Assembly: GCA_026397315.1 (NCBI GenBank)
Contig: JAPLVC010000003.1
Coordinates: forward strand, 41,258-105,257
Length of the DNA: 64,000 bases
Direction of reading: 5' to 3'
DNA from: Candidatus Aenigmatarchaeota archaeon
GTDB lineage: Archaea; Aenigmatarchaeota; Aenigmatarchaeia; QMZP01; QMZT01
Under the pieces are notes generated by a model. The model was not told where the DNA came from. It did not search any database and saw nothing but the letters and a program-made list of their open reading frames with translations. Position 1 is the stretch's first letter. Every line of letters starts with the position of its first letter. Below are positions 1-7,329 of the stretch, piece after piece. The position numbers were made by a program, and so were the translations under genes.

Positions 1-906
1 TGCGTTGCCGCCCTGCTGCGCGAGCATTTTAGCAAAGACCTGCACATTCGCTAGTAACGCGCCTATGAGTATGACCGGAATGTTTGAAGTGTAAAGGAAC
101 TTGAGAGGCCAGCGCCTGCCGAAGCCGCGCACCGTCGAAAAAGCCAGCGGTATCTCGACGCGAATCGCCTGGACGTAGACAACTAACAGGAAAACAATCA
201 ACGTCGCTATGACGGGTAGCAGGACTATGAACGCGCTGAGCGGTTCGCCCGCGCCCATAAGGACGGCGGCGTTGGGTATCGCTCCGGACGGCGGGTTCTG
301 GATGCCGGTCGATATGGACCCGTCCGACGTGAGCGGGTTGAAGGCGCGGATGACCATCGTCTTCGCGACGCCGGCGACTATGAAAAGGCTTATGCCCGAG
401 CCGAAGCCCCACTTGGAGACGACCTCGTCCATGAACAGGACTATCCATCCGCCCAACGCCAGCTGGAGCACGACGATGAAAGCCATGCCGGAGATCGCGG
501 CTATCGCTCCGAAGGCAACGTAAACATAACCTTCTATGAGACAGAGTGCTATTGAGAGCAGTTTCTGAGTGCCCTGGAAAAGCGTCTTGCCCTTCTGTTC
601 GGAGAGGTCCCATGGTATTATCTTGGAACCGACGAGCAGCTGAAGAATAATGGACGCCGTGACTATGGGGCCTATACCTAACGTGACTAGAGAACCGAAG
701 GTCGAGCCGAGCAGGATTTCAAGGTATTTGAAGTATTCGTAGTTCGTCTTCGATATGCCGAAGACGGTGACCTGCGTCATCGCGAAATAAATAAGCAGCG
801 CGATGCCCGTCCACTTCAGCTTTTCCTTGAAGCTCTGCCTCTTGAGAGGCTCAGATACGCCTGGCAGCCTCTTCAACACGCCGATATAAGCATCTTCAAG
901 TCCCAT
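1..906 (-). CDS. secY: Protein translocase subunit SecY (N-terminal 302 aa, cut by window edge)
   Basis: Channel subunit of the Sec translocon in the cytoplasmic membrane. The reading frame is open from the ATG at 906 to base 1, so the C-terminal third lies outside the window. The N-terminus (MGLEDAYIGVLKRLPGV) and the first transmembrane helix (WTGIALLIYFAMTQVTVFG) are typical of archaeal SecY, as are the following TM helices and a long extracellular loop near residues 210-230. It follows uL15 on the same strand, the usual archaeal spc-operon order. A 157-bp gap with its own TATA box separates it from uL15, so it is probably also transcribed independently. Confidence 0.95.
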   Translation of the reverse strand, partial: MGLEDAYIGVLKRLPGVSEPLKRQSFKEKLKWTGIALLIYFAMTQVTVFGISKTNYEYFKYLEILLGSTFGSLVTLGIGPIVTASIILQLLVGSKIIPWDLSEQKGKTLFQGTQKLLSIALCLIEGYVYVAFGAIAAISGMAFIVVLQLALGGWIVLFMDEVVSKWGFGSGISLFIVAGVAKTMVIRAFNPLTSDGSISTGIQNPPSGAIPNAAVLMGAGEPLSAFIVLLPVIATLIVFLLVVYVQAIRVEIPLAFSTVRGFGRRWPLKFLYTSNIPVILIGALLANVQVFAKMLAQQGGNA

Positions 907-995
907 GCAAAAACCTTCAGATATCCTGTTTTATCCTGCATAATTTTGTGGTGTGTTTTTTATTTGCAGTATTAACAGATAACAGGATTTGTTAA

Positions 996-1008
996 TTATA
1001 TTTATAAG
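996..1008 (-). promoter_or_regulatory. TATA box of secY
   Basis: On the minus strand an AT-only stretch (TTATAAATATA) lies about 95 bp upstream of the secY ATG, in the gap after uL15. A start roughly 25 bp downstream would leave a leader of about 65 nt. The leader holds repeated AACAGGAT words of unknown role. Confidence 0.5.
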
Positions 1009-1063
1009 TCTTGCTAAAATACGTTTCGGATTTGGAAGGTTTAGTTAAAATAAAAAATAAGAT

Positions 1064-1489
1064 TTACTCGCTGGCTGCGTTCTCTTCCACGGCTTTGCCG
1101 CCGGCTTCCTCTATCTTTTCCTTCGCGTGCACTGAGAATGCCTTTGCAGTCACAGTCAGCGCCTTGGTTATCACGCCTGAGCCGAGGACCTTGTCGAAGC
1201 CGAATTCCGCCAGGTTTATTTCGACCTTGCCGTTTTTCAGCGCCAGGTCTTCGAGGCTGCTGAGGTTTATGACCTTTACTTCCTTCACGCACTTGTAGCT
1301 CTTGGGGACGAAGCCGCGCTTGCCGAGATGGTCCGGTTCGTACTTCTGAAGCCATGACTTCATGTGCTTGAAACCGCCGGAATAACCCTTGCCGCCGCGC
1401 ACGCCTTTGCCGCGCCTCTTGCGCATGCCGCCGTAGCCGCACGTGCGCGTTCCGCGCTTCTTCTCTATTTTCTTTTTCCTGTTCGCCAT
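1064..1489 (-). CDS. rpl15: Large subunit ribosomal protein uL15
   Basis: 141-aa archaeal/eukaryotic-type uL15 (L27a-like) of the 50S subunit. The basic glycine-rich N-terminus (GYGGMRKRRGKGVRGGKGYS) is the rRNA-binding extension of this family. Length is normal for archaea. It starts directly after the uL30 stop codon (1490) in the uS5-uL30-uL15 operon, so it is translationally coupled and should be co-transcribed from the promoter ahead of uS5. Confidence 0.96.
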   Translation of the reverse strand: MANRKKKIEKKRGTRTCGYGGMRKRRGKGVRGGKGYSGGFKHMKSWLQKYEPDHLGKRGFVPKSYKCVKEVKVINLSSLEDLALKNGKVEINLAEFGFDKVLGSGVITKALTVTAKAFSVHAKEKIEEAGGKAVEENAASE

Positions 1490-1921
1490 TTACATCATCC
1501 TCTCGATGAGCTTGTTTATCTTGTCGCCCCTGTAACCCAGCGCGCCCTTCGGGAACGCTCTCTTAATGCCCTCGTATCCCTTCCTCGGCGGGCTGAGCCT
1601 GAAAAGGGGCTTGAAACCCTTGATATCATTCATGTTTTTCTGCTTCTTTATCGTGTCTGCGACGTCCTTAGCAGCTTTTTCGTCGAGCTTCTTGTCGCCT
1701 TCCATGCGGCCGCGGGCAGCGACTAGCTTCTCGAGCGTCGCTTCGCTGATCTCGCCCCACGTGACGAAGTCCTTGACCTTTTTTATCATGCCCTCGATCT
1801 GCGGCTCTTTCCTGACGATGACGCAATGATTCACGCGCGTGAGGCGCATCATCTTCATCGTGGCGTTTATTTCCTTTTTCTTGTCGACTGTGCCGCGGAC
1901 CCTTATGACAGCAAACATCAT
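1490..1921 (-). CDS. rpl30: Large subunit ribosomal protein uL30
   Basis: 143-aa archaeal uL30 (eukaryotic L7-like), longer than bacterial L30 because of the archaeal C-terminal part. The N-terminus FAVIRVRGTVDKKKEI followed by MKMMRLTRVNHCVIV is diagnostic. Its start overlaps the uS5 stop by one base, showing translational coupling. An alternative start at the second ATG (1918) is equally possible. Confidence 0.96.
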   Translation of the reverse strand: MMFAVIRVRGTVDKKKEINATMKMMRLTRVNHCVIVRKEPQIEGMIKKVKDFVTWGEISEATLEKLVAARGRMEGDKKLDEKAAKDVADTIKKQKNMNDIKGFKPLFRLSPPRKGYEGIKRAFPKGALGYRGDKINKLIERMM

Positions 1922-2805
1922 CAGATATCACCCTTCGTCCTGCTCAGGTTCTTCAGAGCCTCGAACATAGCCAGCGCGAGGTTTATTCTCGTGCATGACT
2001 GGCCGGAAATCTTTGAGCGGATGTCTTTTACGCCGGCGAGTTTAAGCAGTTTCTTGCTTTCCTTGTCAGCCACTATGCCTACGCCCATCGGCGTGGGCAT
2101 AAGCTCGATCTTGACCGAGCCGGTCTTGCCTGTTGTCTTGAAAGGAATAGAATGCGCCCCGCCGCAGTTGCACTCCCACGAGCCGCAGCCCCTGCGGACG
2201 CTTATGACGTTCAGTTTCGCCTGTTGTAAAGCCTTTTCTATCGCGGTCCTGTGCTCGTTTGAGGACGCCTTGCCTATGCCTATGACGCCGTCGCCGTTGC
2301 CTACTGCGACGACCGATGTGAGCTTGAATCTCCTGCCCGACTTGTGCATCCTGGCTGTCATTCTCGTTGGCGTGCGGCGAATACCGCCGCCCTTGCCTGG
2401 CGTGCCGCCTATGTGCACAAGCTCTTCCATCAGGTCCGGGACAAGATAATCGACAATCTGTGGCTCGAGAATTATTTTGCCTTTCGAAAGCAGGTCTTTG
2501 ATGTCCTTGAACTTGCCGCTGACCACTTCTTTACCCAGTTCAGTCTTCGGCAACCATGCGGAAACCCTTTCCTCAGCCTTTCGCCTCCGAGACGGTTCGT
2601 ATTCGCGGCCCTTCTTTATCTGCTCCTCGACTTCCTCGGTCACGACTTCCTTTTTCTCGGCCGTTTCCTCGACAGCTTCCTGGACTTTCTCCTCTGCAAC
2701 TTCGAGTTCGGTTTCAGCCGTTTCCTGGGCTGCGTCTTCCAAGTTTTCTTCCTTCTTCTCCATTTCTACTCCGGTTTCCTCATGCTTGAGTTTCTTTTTA
2801 GTCAC
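1921..2805 (-). CDS. rps5: Small subunit ribosomal protein uS5 with a long charged N-terminal extension
   Basis: The C-terminal ~210 residues are a normal archaeal uS5 of the 30S subunit (GREYEPSRRRKAEERVSAW, later RMTARMHKSGRRFKLT and TPMGVGIVA). About 75-85 extra residues precede them, made almost entirely of E, K, A and V (for example EELEVAEEKVQEAVEE-like runs), giving 294 aa. The start is a GTG at 2805 with a GCAGGTG Shine-Dalgarno 7 nt upstream. An internal ATG at 2763 would remove only a few residues. First gene of the uS5-uL30-uL15 operon. Confidence 0.94.
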   Translation of the reverse strand: MTKKKLKHEETGVEMEKKEENLEDAAQETAETELEVAEEKVQEAVEETAEKKEVVTEEVEEQIKKGREYEPSRRRKAEERVSAWLPKTELGKEVVSGKFKDIKDLLSKGKIILEPQIVDYLVPDLMEELVHIGGTPGKGGGIRRTPTRMTARMHKSGRRFKLTSVVAVGNGDGVIGIGKASSNEHRTAIEKALQQAKLNVISVRRGCGSWECNCGGAHSIPFKTTGKTGSVKIELMPTPMGVGIVADKESKKLLKLAGVKDIRSKISGQSCTRINLALAMFEALKNLSRTKGDI

Positions 2806-2866
2806 TTTTTCACCTGCAATCCTGAATCCTAAATGATAATTTTATTGGTTATTATAGATATACACA

Positions 2867-2876
2867 TTATATAAAA
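2867..2876 (-). promoter_or_regulatory. TATA box of the uS5-uL30-uL15 operon
   Basis: TTTTATATAA on the minus strand, about 65 bp upstream of the uS5 GTG, in the short gap between uS5 and bud32. It is the only good TATA match before the operon and overlaps the region just past the bud32 stop codon. Confidence 0.55.
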
Positions 2877-2882
2877 GGATAC

Positions 2883-3509
2883 TTATTTATATCTTCGCCT
2901 TTTTTTAATAGTTTCCATCCTCGCCAGGACGTCTTTTGAGGCCGTAAAACAGTCCGCATAAGCGGCCAGCACGCTTTCCCAGCACTCGTCGAGGACGGCG
3001 AAATGAGTCGATTTCAGCGCCTCGTACAGCAGGAAAAGGTCGACCGCGCGATCTTCTGCCGAAAGCGAGAACTTGCCCAGGCCGAAATCGATAAGGTAAA
3101 CGCGGCCATCGCTTCCGCTTAGAATCATGTTCGAGGTCGTCAGGTCGCCGTGTATGATGCCCGCGATATGGAGGCCTGCGACCAGCGCGCCGACCTCTTC
3201 GCACGTCTTCCTGCGCGCTTCTGCATCCATCGAGTTGAGCGCGTCCTTCAGCTTCGTCCCTTTCACGTATTCCATGACGAGCCTGAAGTCGTCCTCTGTG
3301 CGGACGCGCGGGACAGACACGTTGCTAGCGCGTGCGCGCTCCATGAGCTTCGCTTCTGCTCGCGTCCTCTGCTTGCGTATCTTCACGTCGATCTGCGGGA
3401 TGCGATACCCTTTCGCGACGCGCTCTTTCACCAGTTCGCCATCGCGCAGGTAGAGAATCGCTTCAGCGCCCCGCTGGATTATTTTTTCCTTTGTAATATC
3501 ATGGCTCAT
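2883..3509 (-). CDS. bud32: KEOPS complex kinase/ATPase Bud32
   Basis: 208-aa atypical small protein kinase, the Bud32 subunit of KEOPS, which with Kae1 makes the t6A37 modification in ANN-decoding tRNAs. Kinase motifs are visible: GAEAILY (G-loop region), VKERVAKGYRIPQ with the catalytic lysine, HGDLTTSNMI (HxDxxxxN) and LIDFGLGKF (DFG). The basic C-terminal tail KKRRRYK is characteristic. The start at 3509 (MSHDITKEK) is chosen because a TATA-like ATATAAAA lies 24 bp upstream and no Shine-Dalgarno is present, indicating a leaderless mRNA. It is not fused to Kae1, and Kae1 is not in the window. Confidence 0.93.
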   Translation of the reverse strand: MSHDITKEKIIQRGAEAILYLRDGELVKERVAKGYRIPQIDVKIRKQRTRAEAKLMERARASNVSVPRVRTEDDFRLVMEYVKGTKLKDALNSMDAEARRKTCEEVGALVAGLHIAGIIHGDLTTSNMILSGSDGRVYLIDFGLGKFSLSAEDRAVDLFLLYEALKSTHFAVLDECWESVLAAYADCFTASKDVLARMETIKKRRRYK

Positions 3510-3540
3510 AGAATAAAGATGTAAGGCTTTTTTATATGGT

Positions 3541-3867
3541 TTAGCAGTTGTACCTGTTGACGTCTCTTTTTTCAAGGCACAGAAGCGGTGAACGTGTGAG
3601 GTACATCAAATAAGTCTTAAATTCGCCCTGTGTTATGTCATAGGAATTGCTCGAACCGTAACCGTTTTTTACGTATAACTTAACGGGGGTTTTCGGCTTT
3701 CCTGTATCAACATAGCGTTGCAATATTATGCTCGATGTCTTTGGGCCTATCTCTATGGTTTTATCTCCGAGCGTTATCTCTCCAAATTTAATATTACCGG
3801 AATCGTCTTTCTGTGACTTAAAATGATATTGTATATCTACGATATCCTTGTTCAATCTAGGACACAT
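3541..3867 (-). CDS. Unrecognised 108-aa protein
   Basis: Not recognised. A soluble, mixed alpha/beta-looking protein with no membrane segment, beginning MCPRLNKDIVDIQYHF and ending with two cysteines (CLEKRDVNRYNC). It has its own promoter: a TATA-like TTTTTAAATAC lies about 30 bp upstream and an inverted repeat sits at the expected transcription start, so it may be regulated on its own. Base composition is more AT-rich than its neighbours, which may indicate a recent acquisition. Confidence 0.6.
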   Translation of the reverse strand: MCPRLNKDIVDIQYHFKSQKDDSGNIKFGEITLGDKTIEIGPKTSSIILQRYVDTGKPKTPVKLYVKNGYGSSNSYDITQGEFKTYLMYLTRSPLLCLEKRDVNRYNC

Positions 3868-3871
3868 TTAA

Positions 3872-3887
3872 ATCACTTATTAGTGAT
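3872..3887. promoter_or_regulatory. Inverted repeat at the start of the 108-aa gene
   Basis: ATCACT-TATT-AGTGAT, a perfect 6-bp inverted repeat with a 4-nt spacer, lies 5 bp upstream of the ATG at 3867 and about 10 bp downstream of the TATA box. That is the usual place for an archaeal repressor site. The binding protein is unknown. Confidence 0.4.
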
Positions 3888-3936
3888 AAATTTTGTATTT
3901 AAAAAGGTTATTGCGCCGCTTTTGATGATTTCGAAG

Positions 3937-4878
3937 TTATTTTCTCCACAGCTCGCACGTCTTGCATATTTTCTGCGAACTCGGCTCCCCGCACTTCTGG
4001 CAGCGCAGCAGCTCGAAGCCGCCCTTCTTGACGACTTCCCTGATACCGGGCGCGAGGCGAAGGAACGTGTTGAGCACCGAGAACTTTGTGCCCGGACTCT
4101 CGGCCTCGAGCGTGTTCAGGAAGTCGCGCACTTTGAAACGCGGCCCCTCGATGAACGGGCATTCGTTCTCCTGTATCTCCAGCCCGTTGAGTAGCGCGTA
4201 GAGACCGATCTCGCGCTCAGGAATCTCGCGAAAAGGCTTTATACGCGGCACGAAAAGCCTGCTCTGGACCAGCGGCTCGCCTGCCATGCGCGCTAGGCGC
4301 ATCAGGTCGCCGCGGATGTAATCCATCATTATGCCCTGCACTTCGTCGTCGAGGTTCATGCCGAACACGATTTTATGCGCGCCCAGCTCCCTCGCCTTCC
4401 TGTTGAGCAGCCAGCGGCGGGCGAGGCCGCAATAAGTGCACGCCGTCCCTTCCCACTTGCCGGACTTTTTCAGGCCTTTGACGACGTCGCTCAGCGGCCT
4501 GCCTAATTCGTCGCTGAACGAAAAAACGTGATGCTTTATGCGGAGCTTTTTGCACAGCTTTTTGGCTATTTTTAGGCTATCGTCCCTGTAACCGGCGATG
4601 CCCTCGTCGATGGTTATGGCGAACATCGCTACGTCCCGTCGCTTGCGCAGGATTTTGTGCAGCATGTAGAGCGCGGCTGTCGAATCCTTGCCGCCGGAGA
4701 CTGCGAAAGCGACGGTTTCGCCATGGCCTATCATCTTGCCCTTGCGCATCGTCTTGCGGACCTTGTCCTCGATGCTCTGGATGAAGTGCCCGCGGCAGAG
4801 ATACGTGCCCTCGTATTTCCTATGATAGACGGCCTTTTTGCCGCATTTGGTGCAATAACCGGGCTTTGACATAATCAT
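3937..4878 (-). CDS. ttuA: tRNA 2-thiolation protein, TtuA/Ncs6 family
   Basis: PP-loop adenylating enzyme that activates a tRNA uridine for 2-thiolation (position 54 for TtuA, 34 for Ncs6). An N-terminal zinc finger (CTKCGKKAV ... CRGHF), the PP-loop FAVSGGKDSTAAL, a central CTYCGLARR with cysteines that can hold an Fe-S cluster, and a C-terminal zinc finger (CQKCGEP ... CKTCEL) are all present in the TtuA order. Start at 4878 (MIMSKPGYC) is supported by a TTTAAAT box about 20 bp upstream. A ubiquitin-like sulfur carrier gene lies at 5391-5591, matching the TtuA-TtuB partnership. TtuA and Ncs6 cannot be separated by eye. Confidence 0.88.
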   Translation of the reverse strand: MIMSKPGYCTKCGKKAVYHRKYEGTYLCRGHFIQSIEDKVRKTMRKGKMIGHGETVAFAVSGGKDSTAALYMLHKILRKRRDVAMFAITIDEGIAGYRDDSLKIAKKLCKKLRIKHHVFSFSDELGRPLSDVVKGLKKSGKWEGTACTYCGLARRWLLNRKARELGAHKIVFGMNLDDEVQGIMMDYIRGDLMRLARMAGEPLVQSRLFVPRIKPFREIPEREIGLYALLNGLEIQENECPFIEGPRFKVRDFLNTLEAESPGTKFSVLNTFLRLAPGIREVVKKGGFELLRCQKCGEPSSQKICKTCELWRK

Positions 4879-4986
4879 AGAATAAACCCTGGATTTAAAT
4901 CCCGGCGTATGGCCGGTATGAATTAGTGTTATCACTATAAAGAAGTTAAAATAAAGCTTTATAAGGAGAGAAACGTAGTATATAAT

Positions 4987-5379
4987 ATGGTCAAAAAAGC
5001 AACGATTATCGCGCTAATACAACAGTATGATAAACACACAGAAGTTGAAATCAACTTTAAACCGCGCAACGAAGACGTTGATTTGCACGCGCACGATTTT
5101 TTCGCAACGCCACGTTTGGCCGGCACCAAAATTTTTACATATGACCAGGAGCCGGAAAAAAAACACCCCGGACAAACTGTCCATAAAATAAGATTCAAAT
5201 TGCCTCACACAGGAGATCTGAATGCTCAAGCCGTTGAAGTCATGGTAAATGGCTATGTGAGCCAGCTCACTAGCACTATTAGCGATGCGATGGCAAAAAG
5301 CACGGGTGTAAACACATACCCGATTGCAATGAAAAGTGTCACACAATCAATGGGAAGTGCCGCACAAAAGAAATACTGA
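4987..5379 (+). CDS. Unrecognised 130-aa protein
   Basis: Not recognised. Soluble protein, N-terminus MVKKATIIALIQQYDKH, with a small-residue and serine-rich C-terminal tail (SVTQSMGSAAQKKY). It is divergent from ttuA, with its own TATA-like CTTTATAAGG about 28 bp ahead of the ATG, consistent with a leaderless mRNA. It has no visible catalytic motif or membrane segment. Its composition is AT-richer than the adjacent genes. Confidence 0.65.
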   Translation: MVKKATIIALIQQYDKHTEVEINFKPRNEDVDLHAHDFFATPRLAGTKIFTYDQEPEKKHPGQTVHKIRFKLPHTGDLNAQAVEVMVNGYVSQLTSTISDAMAKSTGVNTYPIAMKSVTQSMGSAAQKKY

Positions 5380-5390
5380 TCCCGTTTTTT

Positions 5391-5591
5391 TCAGCCGCCT
5401 GAGACTACCTTTATCAATTCTATTTTATCGTTGTTCGCCAGCGGCTCGTCGTCCGTTATTATCTCCCTGCCGCGCCTGACGAGGACGGTTTCCGGGTTCA
5501 CGCCGAGCTTTTGCACGGCGTCTATCGCTTTCGCTTTATCCGGCAGGACGAGCGTGTGTTTCCTGCCCTGGAGCTCGGCGACGATTTTCAT
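5391..5591 (-). CDS. Ubiquitin-like sulfur carrier protein (ThiS/MoaD/TtuB type)
   Basis: 66-aa beta-grasp protein ending in the diagnostic di-glycine (VVSGG) that is adenylated and thiocarboxylated. The body shows the ThiS pattern: a KAIDAVQKLGVNPETVLV helix/strand, an RRGREIITDDEPL turn and a KIELIKVVSGG tail. Lying beside ttuA, it is most likely the sulfur donor for tRNA thiolation. ThiS or SAMP roles cannot be excluded, and the E1-like activating enzyme is not in this window. Confidence 0.85.
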   Translation of the reverse strand: MKIVAELQGRKHTLVLPDKAKAIDAVQKLGVNPETVLVRRGREIITDDEPLANNDKIELIKVVSGG

Positions 5592-5652
5592 AACTAATAT
5601 AAAAGAGATTTATAATAAATACTGTAAACCGGGAACAGAGCGCAAAAACAAA

Positions 5653-5812
5653 GCTGGGATGGCCGAGCTAGGTTCAAGGCGATGGACTCGAATGGATATC
5701 ATGAGGCGAATGCCTGTGATTGCGCGACATCCATTGGGCTTCTGCCCGCGCAGGTTCAAAAGCGAAAGACGCAGATTGCATCTGCGTCCGCTTGAAACTC
5801 CTGCTCCCAGCG
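5653..5812 (+). tRNA. tRNA-Ser(CGA) with two introns
   Basis: Acceptor GCTGGGA pairs with TCCCAGC (5805-5811), discriminator G5812. Anticodon CGA is at 5689-5691 in the loop CTCGAA/A. Intron 1 (5693-5728, 36 nt) is at the canonical 37/38 site. Intron 2 (5761-5798, 38 nt) lies inside the T loop. Removing it gives the perfect T arm GCAGG-TTCAAAT-CCTGC, and TTCA before it can pair with TGAA at its 3' end, as in a relaxed bulge-helix-bulge. The spliced tRNA is 86 nt with a long variable arm (GGGC-TTCT-GCCC), as expected for serine. Exact cut sites are inferred from the folds. Confidence 0.88.
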
Positions 5813-5818
5813 CTAACC

Positions 5819-5890
5819 GGGCTGGTGGTCTAGTGGCATGACGTCGCCTTCACACGGCGAAGATCAAGGGTTCAATTCCCTTCCGGCCCA
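5819..5890 (+). tRNA. tRNA-Val(CAC)
   Basis: Acceptor GGGCTGG pairs with CCGGCCC (one G-T pair), discriminator A5890. Anticodon loop TTCACAC between CGCC and GGCG gives CAC for valine. T arm AAGGG-TTCAATT-CCCTT. No intron and no encoded CCA. It begins six bases after tRNA-Ser(CGA), so the two are probably co-transcribed. Confidence 0.93.
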
Positions 5891-5935
5891 TCACGCTGAA
5901 CTTATAAAAACGCATCGGAATAATATGTTGTAATC

Positions 5936-6008
5936 GGGTCCATGGTCTAGTGGCTATGACGTCTGCTTGACGTGCAGAAGATCGCTGGTTCGAGTCCGGC
6001 TGGACCCA
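5936..6008 (+). tRNA. tRNA-Val(GAC)
   Basis: Acceptor GGGTCCA pairs with TGGACCC, discriminator A6008. Anticodon loop TTGACGT between TCTGC and GCAGA gives GAC, valine. T arm GCTGG-TTCGAGT-CCGGC. No intron, no encoded CCA. A TATA-like CTTATAAAAA about 30 bp upstream can serve as its promoter. Confidence 0.93.
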
Positions 6009-6094
6009 TCTTTTTCCAAAGCTTTCACGTGCTTTTTCCGGCGCCTCTTATCAATATATAAATAAAAGACACAGTGATTATTGTTATCAGGCAT

Positions 6095-6227
6095 GCCCCG
6101 GTAGTCTAGTGGCCAAGGATACCGGCCTTTCGGGTGCTTTTCGAAGTCTCGAAAGGTAAGAGCTCCGCAGCGAGCGATGACTTCACGAAGAAAGCCGGTG
6201 ACCCGGGTTCAAATCCCGGCCGGGGCA
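6095..6227 (+). tRNA. tRNA-Glu(TTC) with a 60-nt intron
   Basis: Acceptor GCCCCGG pairs with CCGGGGC, discriminator A6227. Anticodon TTC is at 6129-6131. A canonical 37/38 intron (6133-6192) interrupts the anticodon loop. CTTT of the exon pairs with GAAG at the intron 3' side, flanked by 3-nt bulges CG^G and AA^A, a good bulge-helix-bulge splice site. Anticodon stem CCGGC/GCCGG is restored on splicing. The intron folds into a hairpin (CGAAGTCTCG region). Confidence 0.92.
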
Positions 6228-6301
6228 CTTGAGCAAAAGCGCGGTTTCCGCCGCGCCGGCCTGCTTTTTAAACTTTTAAAATTTGACGACAAGTATATTA
6301 C

Positions 6302-7060
6302 ATGAACTACGGCTGCGACAACTGCACCAACTGCGGCGCATGCTGCACTGGCTTGGACATCGAGCTCTCGAAAGAGGACATCCGCTCGCTCGTTTCTCTG
6401 GGCTACAAGCTTGAAGATTTTCTCGAAACAGAGCCGGTTCCCATGCTCAAGACGAGCCCAGGCAAGAGGAGATGCATTTTTCTCGACAACAAAAATTTCT
6501 GCGCTATCCACGGCCGACATGGCCACGCAGCGAAGCCCCACACGTGCAGACATTACCCGAAGATGACGCAAGAAGCGCTTAGCCAGAGGGATTACAGATT
6601 CTTCAAATACGGCGGCAAGACGCTTTCGCGCGACGTGCTGGCCAATATCCTGGCATCCATGAAAGACGTCCACGAGAGCGAGCTTTTCAAGTCTCTTCTC
6701 TTCCGCCTGGAGAAACTGAGAAAACAAAAGGCGTCTTACATAGACACGTTCAATTACGACGATAACAGGAGACACTCGGAACTGCGCAAGACCTTCGCGA
6801 GGAGAAGGGCAATCAAGCTGGCGAAGGCTAAGGTCAGAAGCGACGACATCGCGGAATTCGCCGCCATTACCAAAAGGCGAAGCTTCGACTCGTCCGGTTT
6901 CACCGGTGAGCTGCGCGCGAGGCTCATGAAAGGCGAGGGACACAACCACAACCTGCCGGAAATGTTGCTAGCGTATCTCTACGCGATAAAGAAAGCGGAG
7001 CCGCGCGACGCGAAGGCGGCTGCCAAATATTTCTTCGAGTGGAACGCCAAGAGATTCTAG
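6302..7060 (+). CDS. YkgJ-family cysteine-cluster protein
   Basis: 252-aa protein with the N-terminal cysteine cluster of the YkgJ/UPF0153 family (CDNCTNCGACCTG, residues 5-17), followed by CIFLDNKNFCAIH and HTCRHYP, eight cysteines expected to bind zinc or an Fe-S cluster. The remaining ~150 residues are helical, rich in lysine and arginine, and have no recognised domain. Biochemical function of the family is unknown. A TATA-like TTTTAAAA lies about 25 bp upstream. Confidence 0.8.
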   Translation: MNYGCDNCTNCGACCTGLDIELSKEDIRSLVSLGYKLEDFLETEPVPMLKTSPGKRRCIFLDNKNFCAIHGRHGHAAKPHTCRHYPKMTQEALSQRDYRFFKYGGKTLSRDVLANILASMKDVHESELFKSLLFRLEKLRKQKASYIDTFNYDDNRRHSELRKTFARRRAIKLAKAKVRSDDIAEFAAITKRRSFDSSGFTGELRARLMKGEGHNHNLPEMLLAYLYAIKKAEPRDAKAAAKYFFEWNAKRF

Positions 7061-7127
7061 TTTCCGCCTGCGGCGGGCGCTCAAGTTTTTAAACTGCGAA
7101 ATACTATGTATTCTACAGTGATGGCAA

Positions 7128-7289
7128 ATGCCCGTGTTTGAAAAATACTGCGACAAGTGCGGAGAGCCTTCCACGAGCCTCAAGAACGTCAACGGCAGGA
7201 TGATATGCGCCAAGTGCCGCGGCGTGCATTTCGAAGAGGACGAGGAGCTCACGAGGAAAGCGAAACTCAGGAAAATGTGGCTGAAGTAA
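7128..7289 (+). CDS. 53-aa zinc-ribbon protein
   Basis: Small protein with one zinc ribbon (CDKCGEP ... CAKCRG, residues 8-30) and an acidic then basic C-terminal helix (FEEDEELTRKAKLRKMW). The start at 7128 is used because the ATG at 7121 gives only six codons. The role is unknown. Proteins of this size and shape often accompany RNA-processing or translation factors, but nothing here shows that. Confidence 0.65.
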   Translation: MPVFEKYCDKCGEPSTSLKNVNGRMICAKCRGVHFEEDEELTRKAKLRKMWLK

Positions 7290-7329
7290 GCAAAAAATGG
7301 CGCCATATAAAAAATCACTCGAAACAATC

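Noticed and set aside
5431..5841. Open reading frame running through tRNA-Ser(CGA) and part of the sulfur-carrier gene
   Set aside because: It is the translation of RNA-gene and antisense sequence; the tRNA fold explains the bases.
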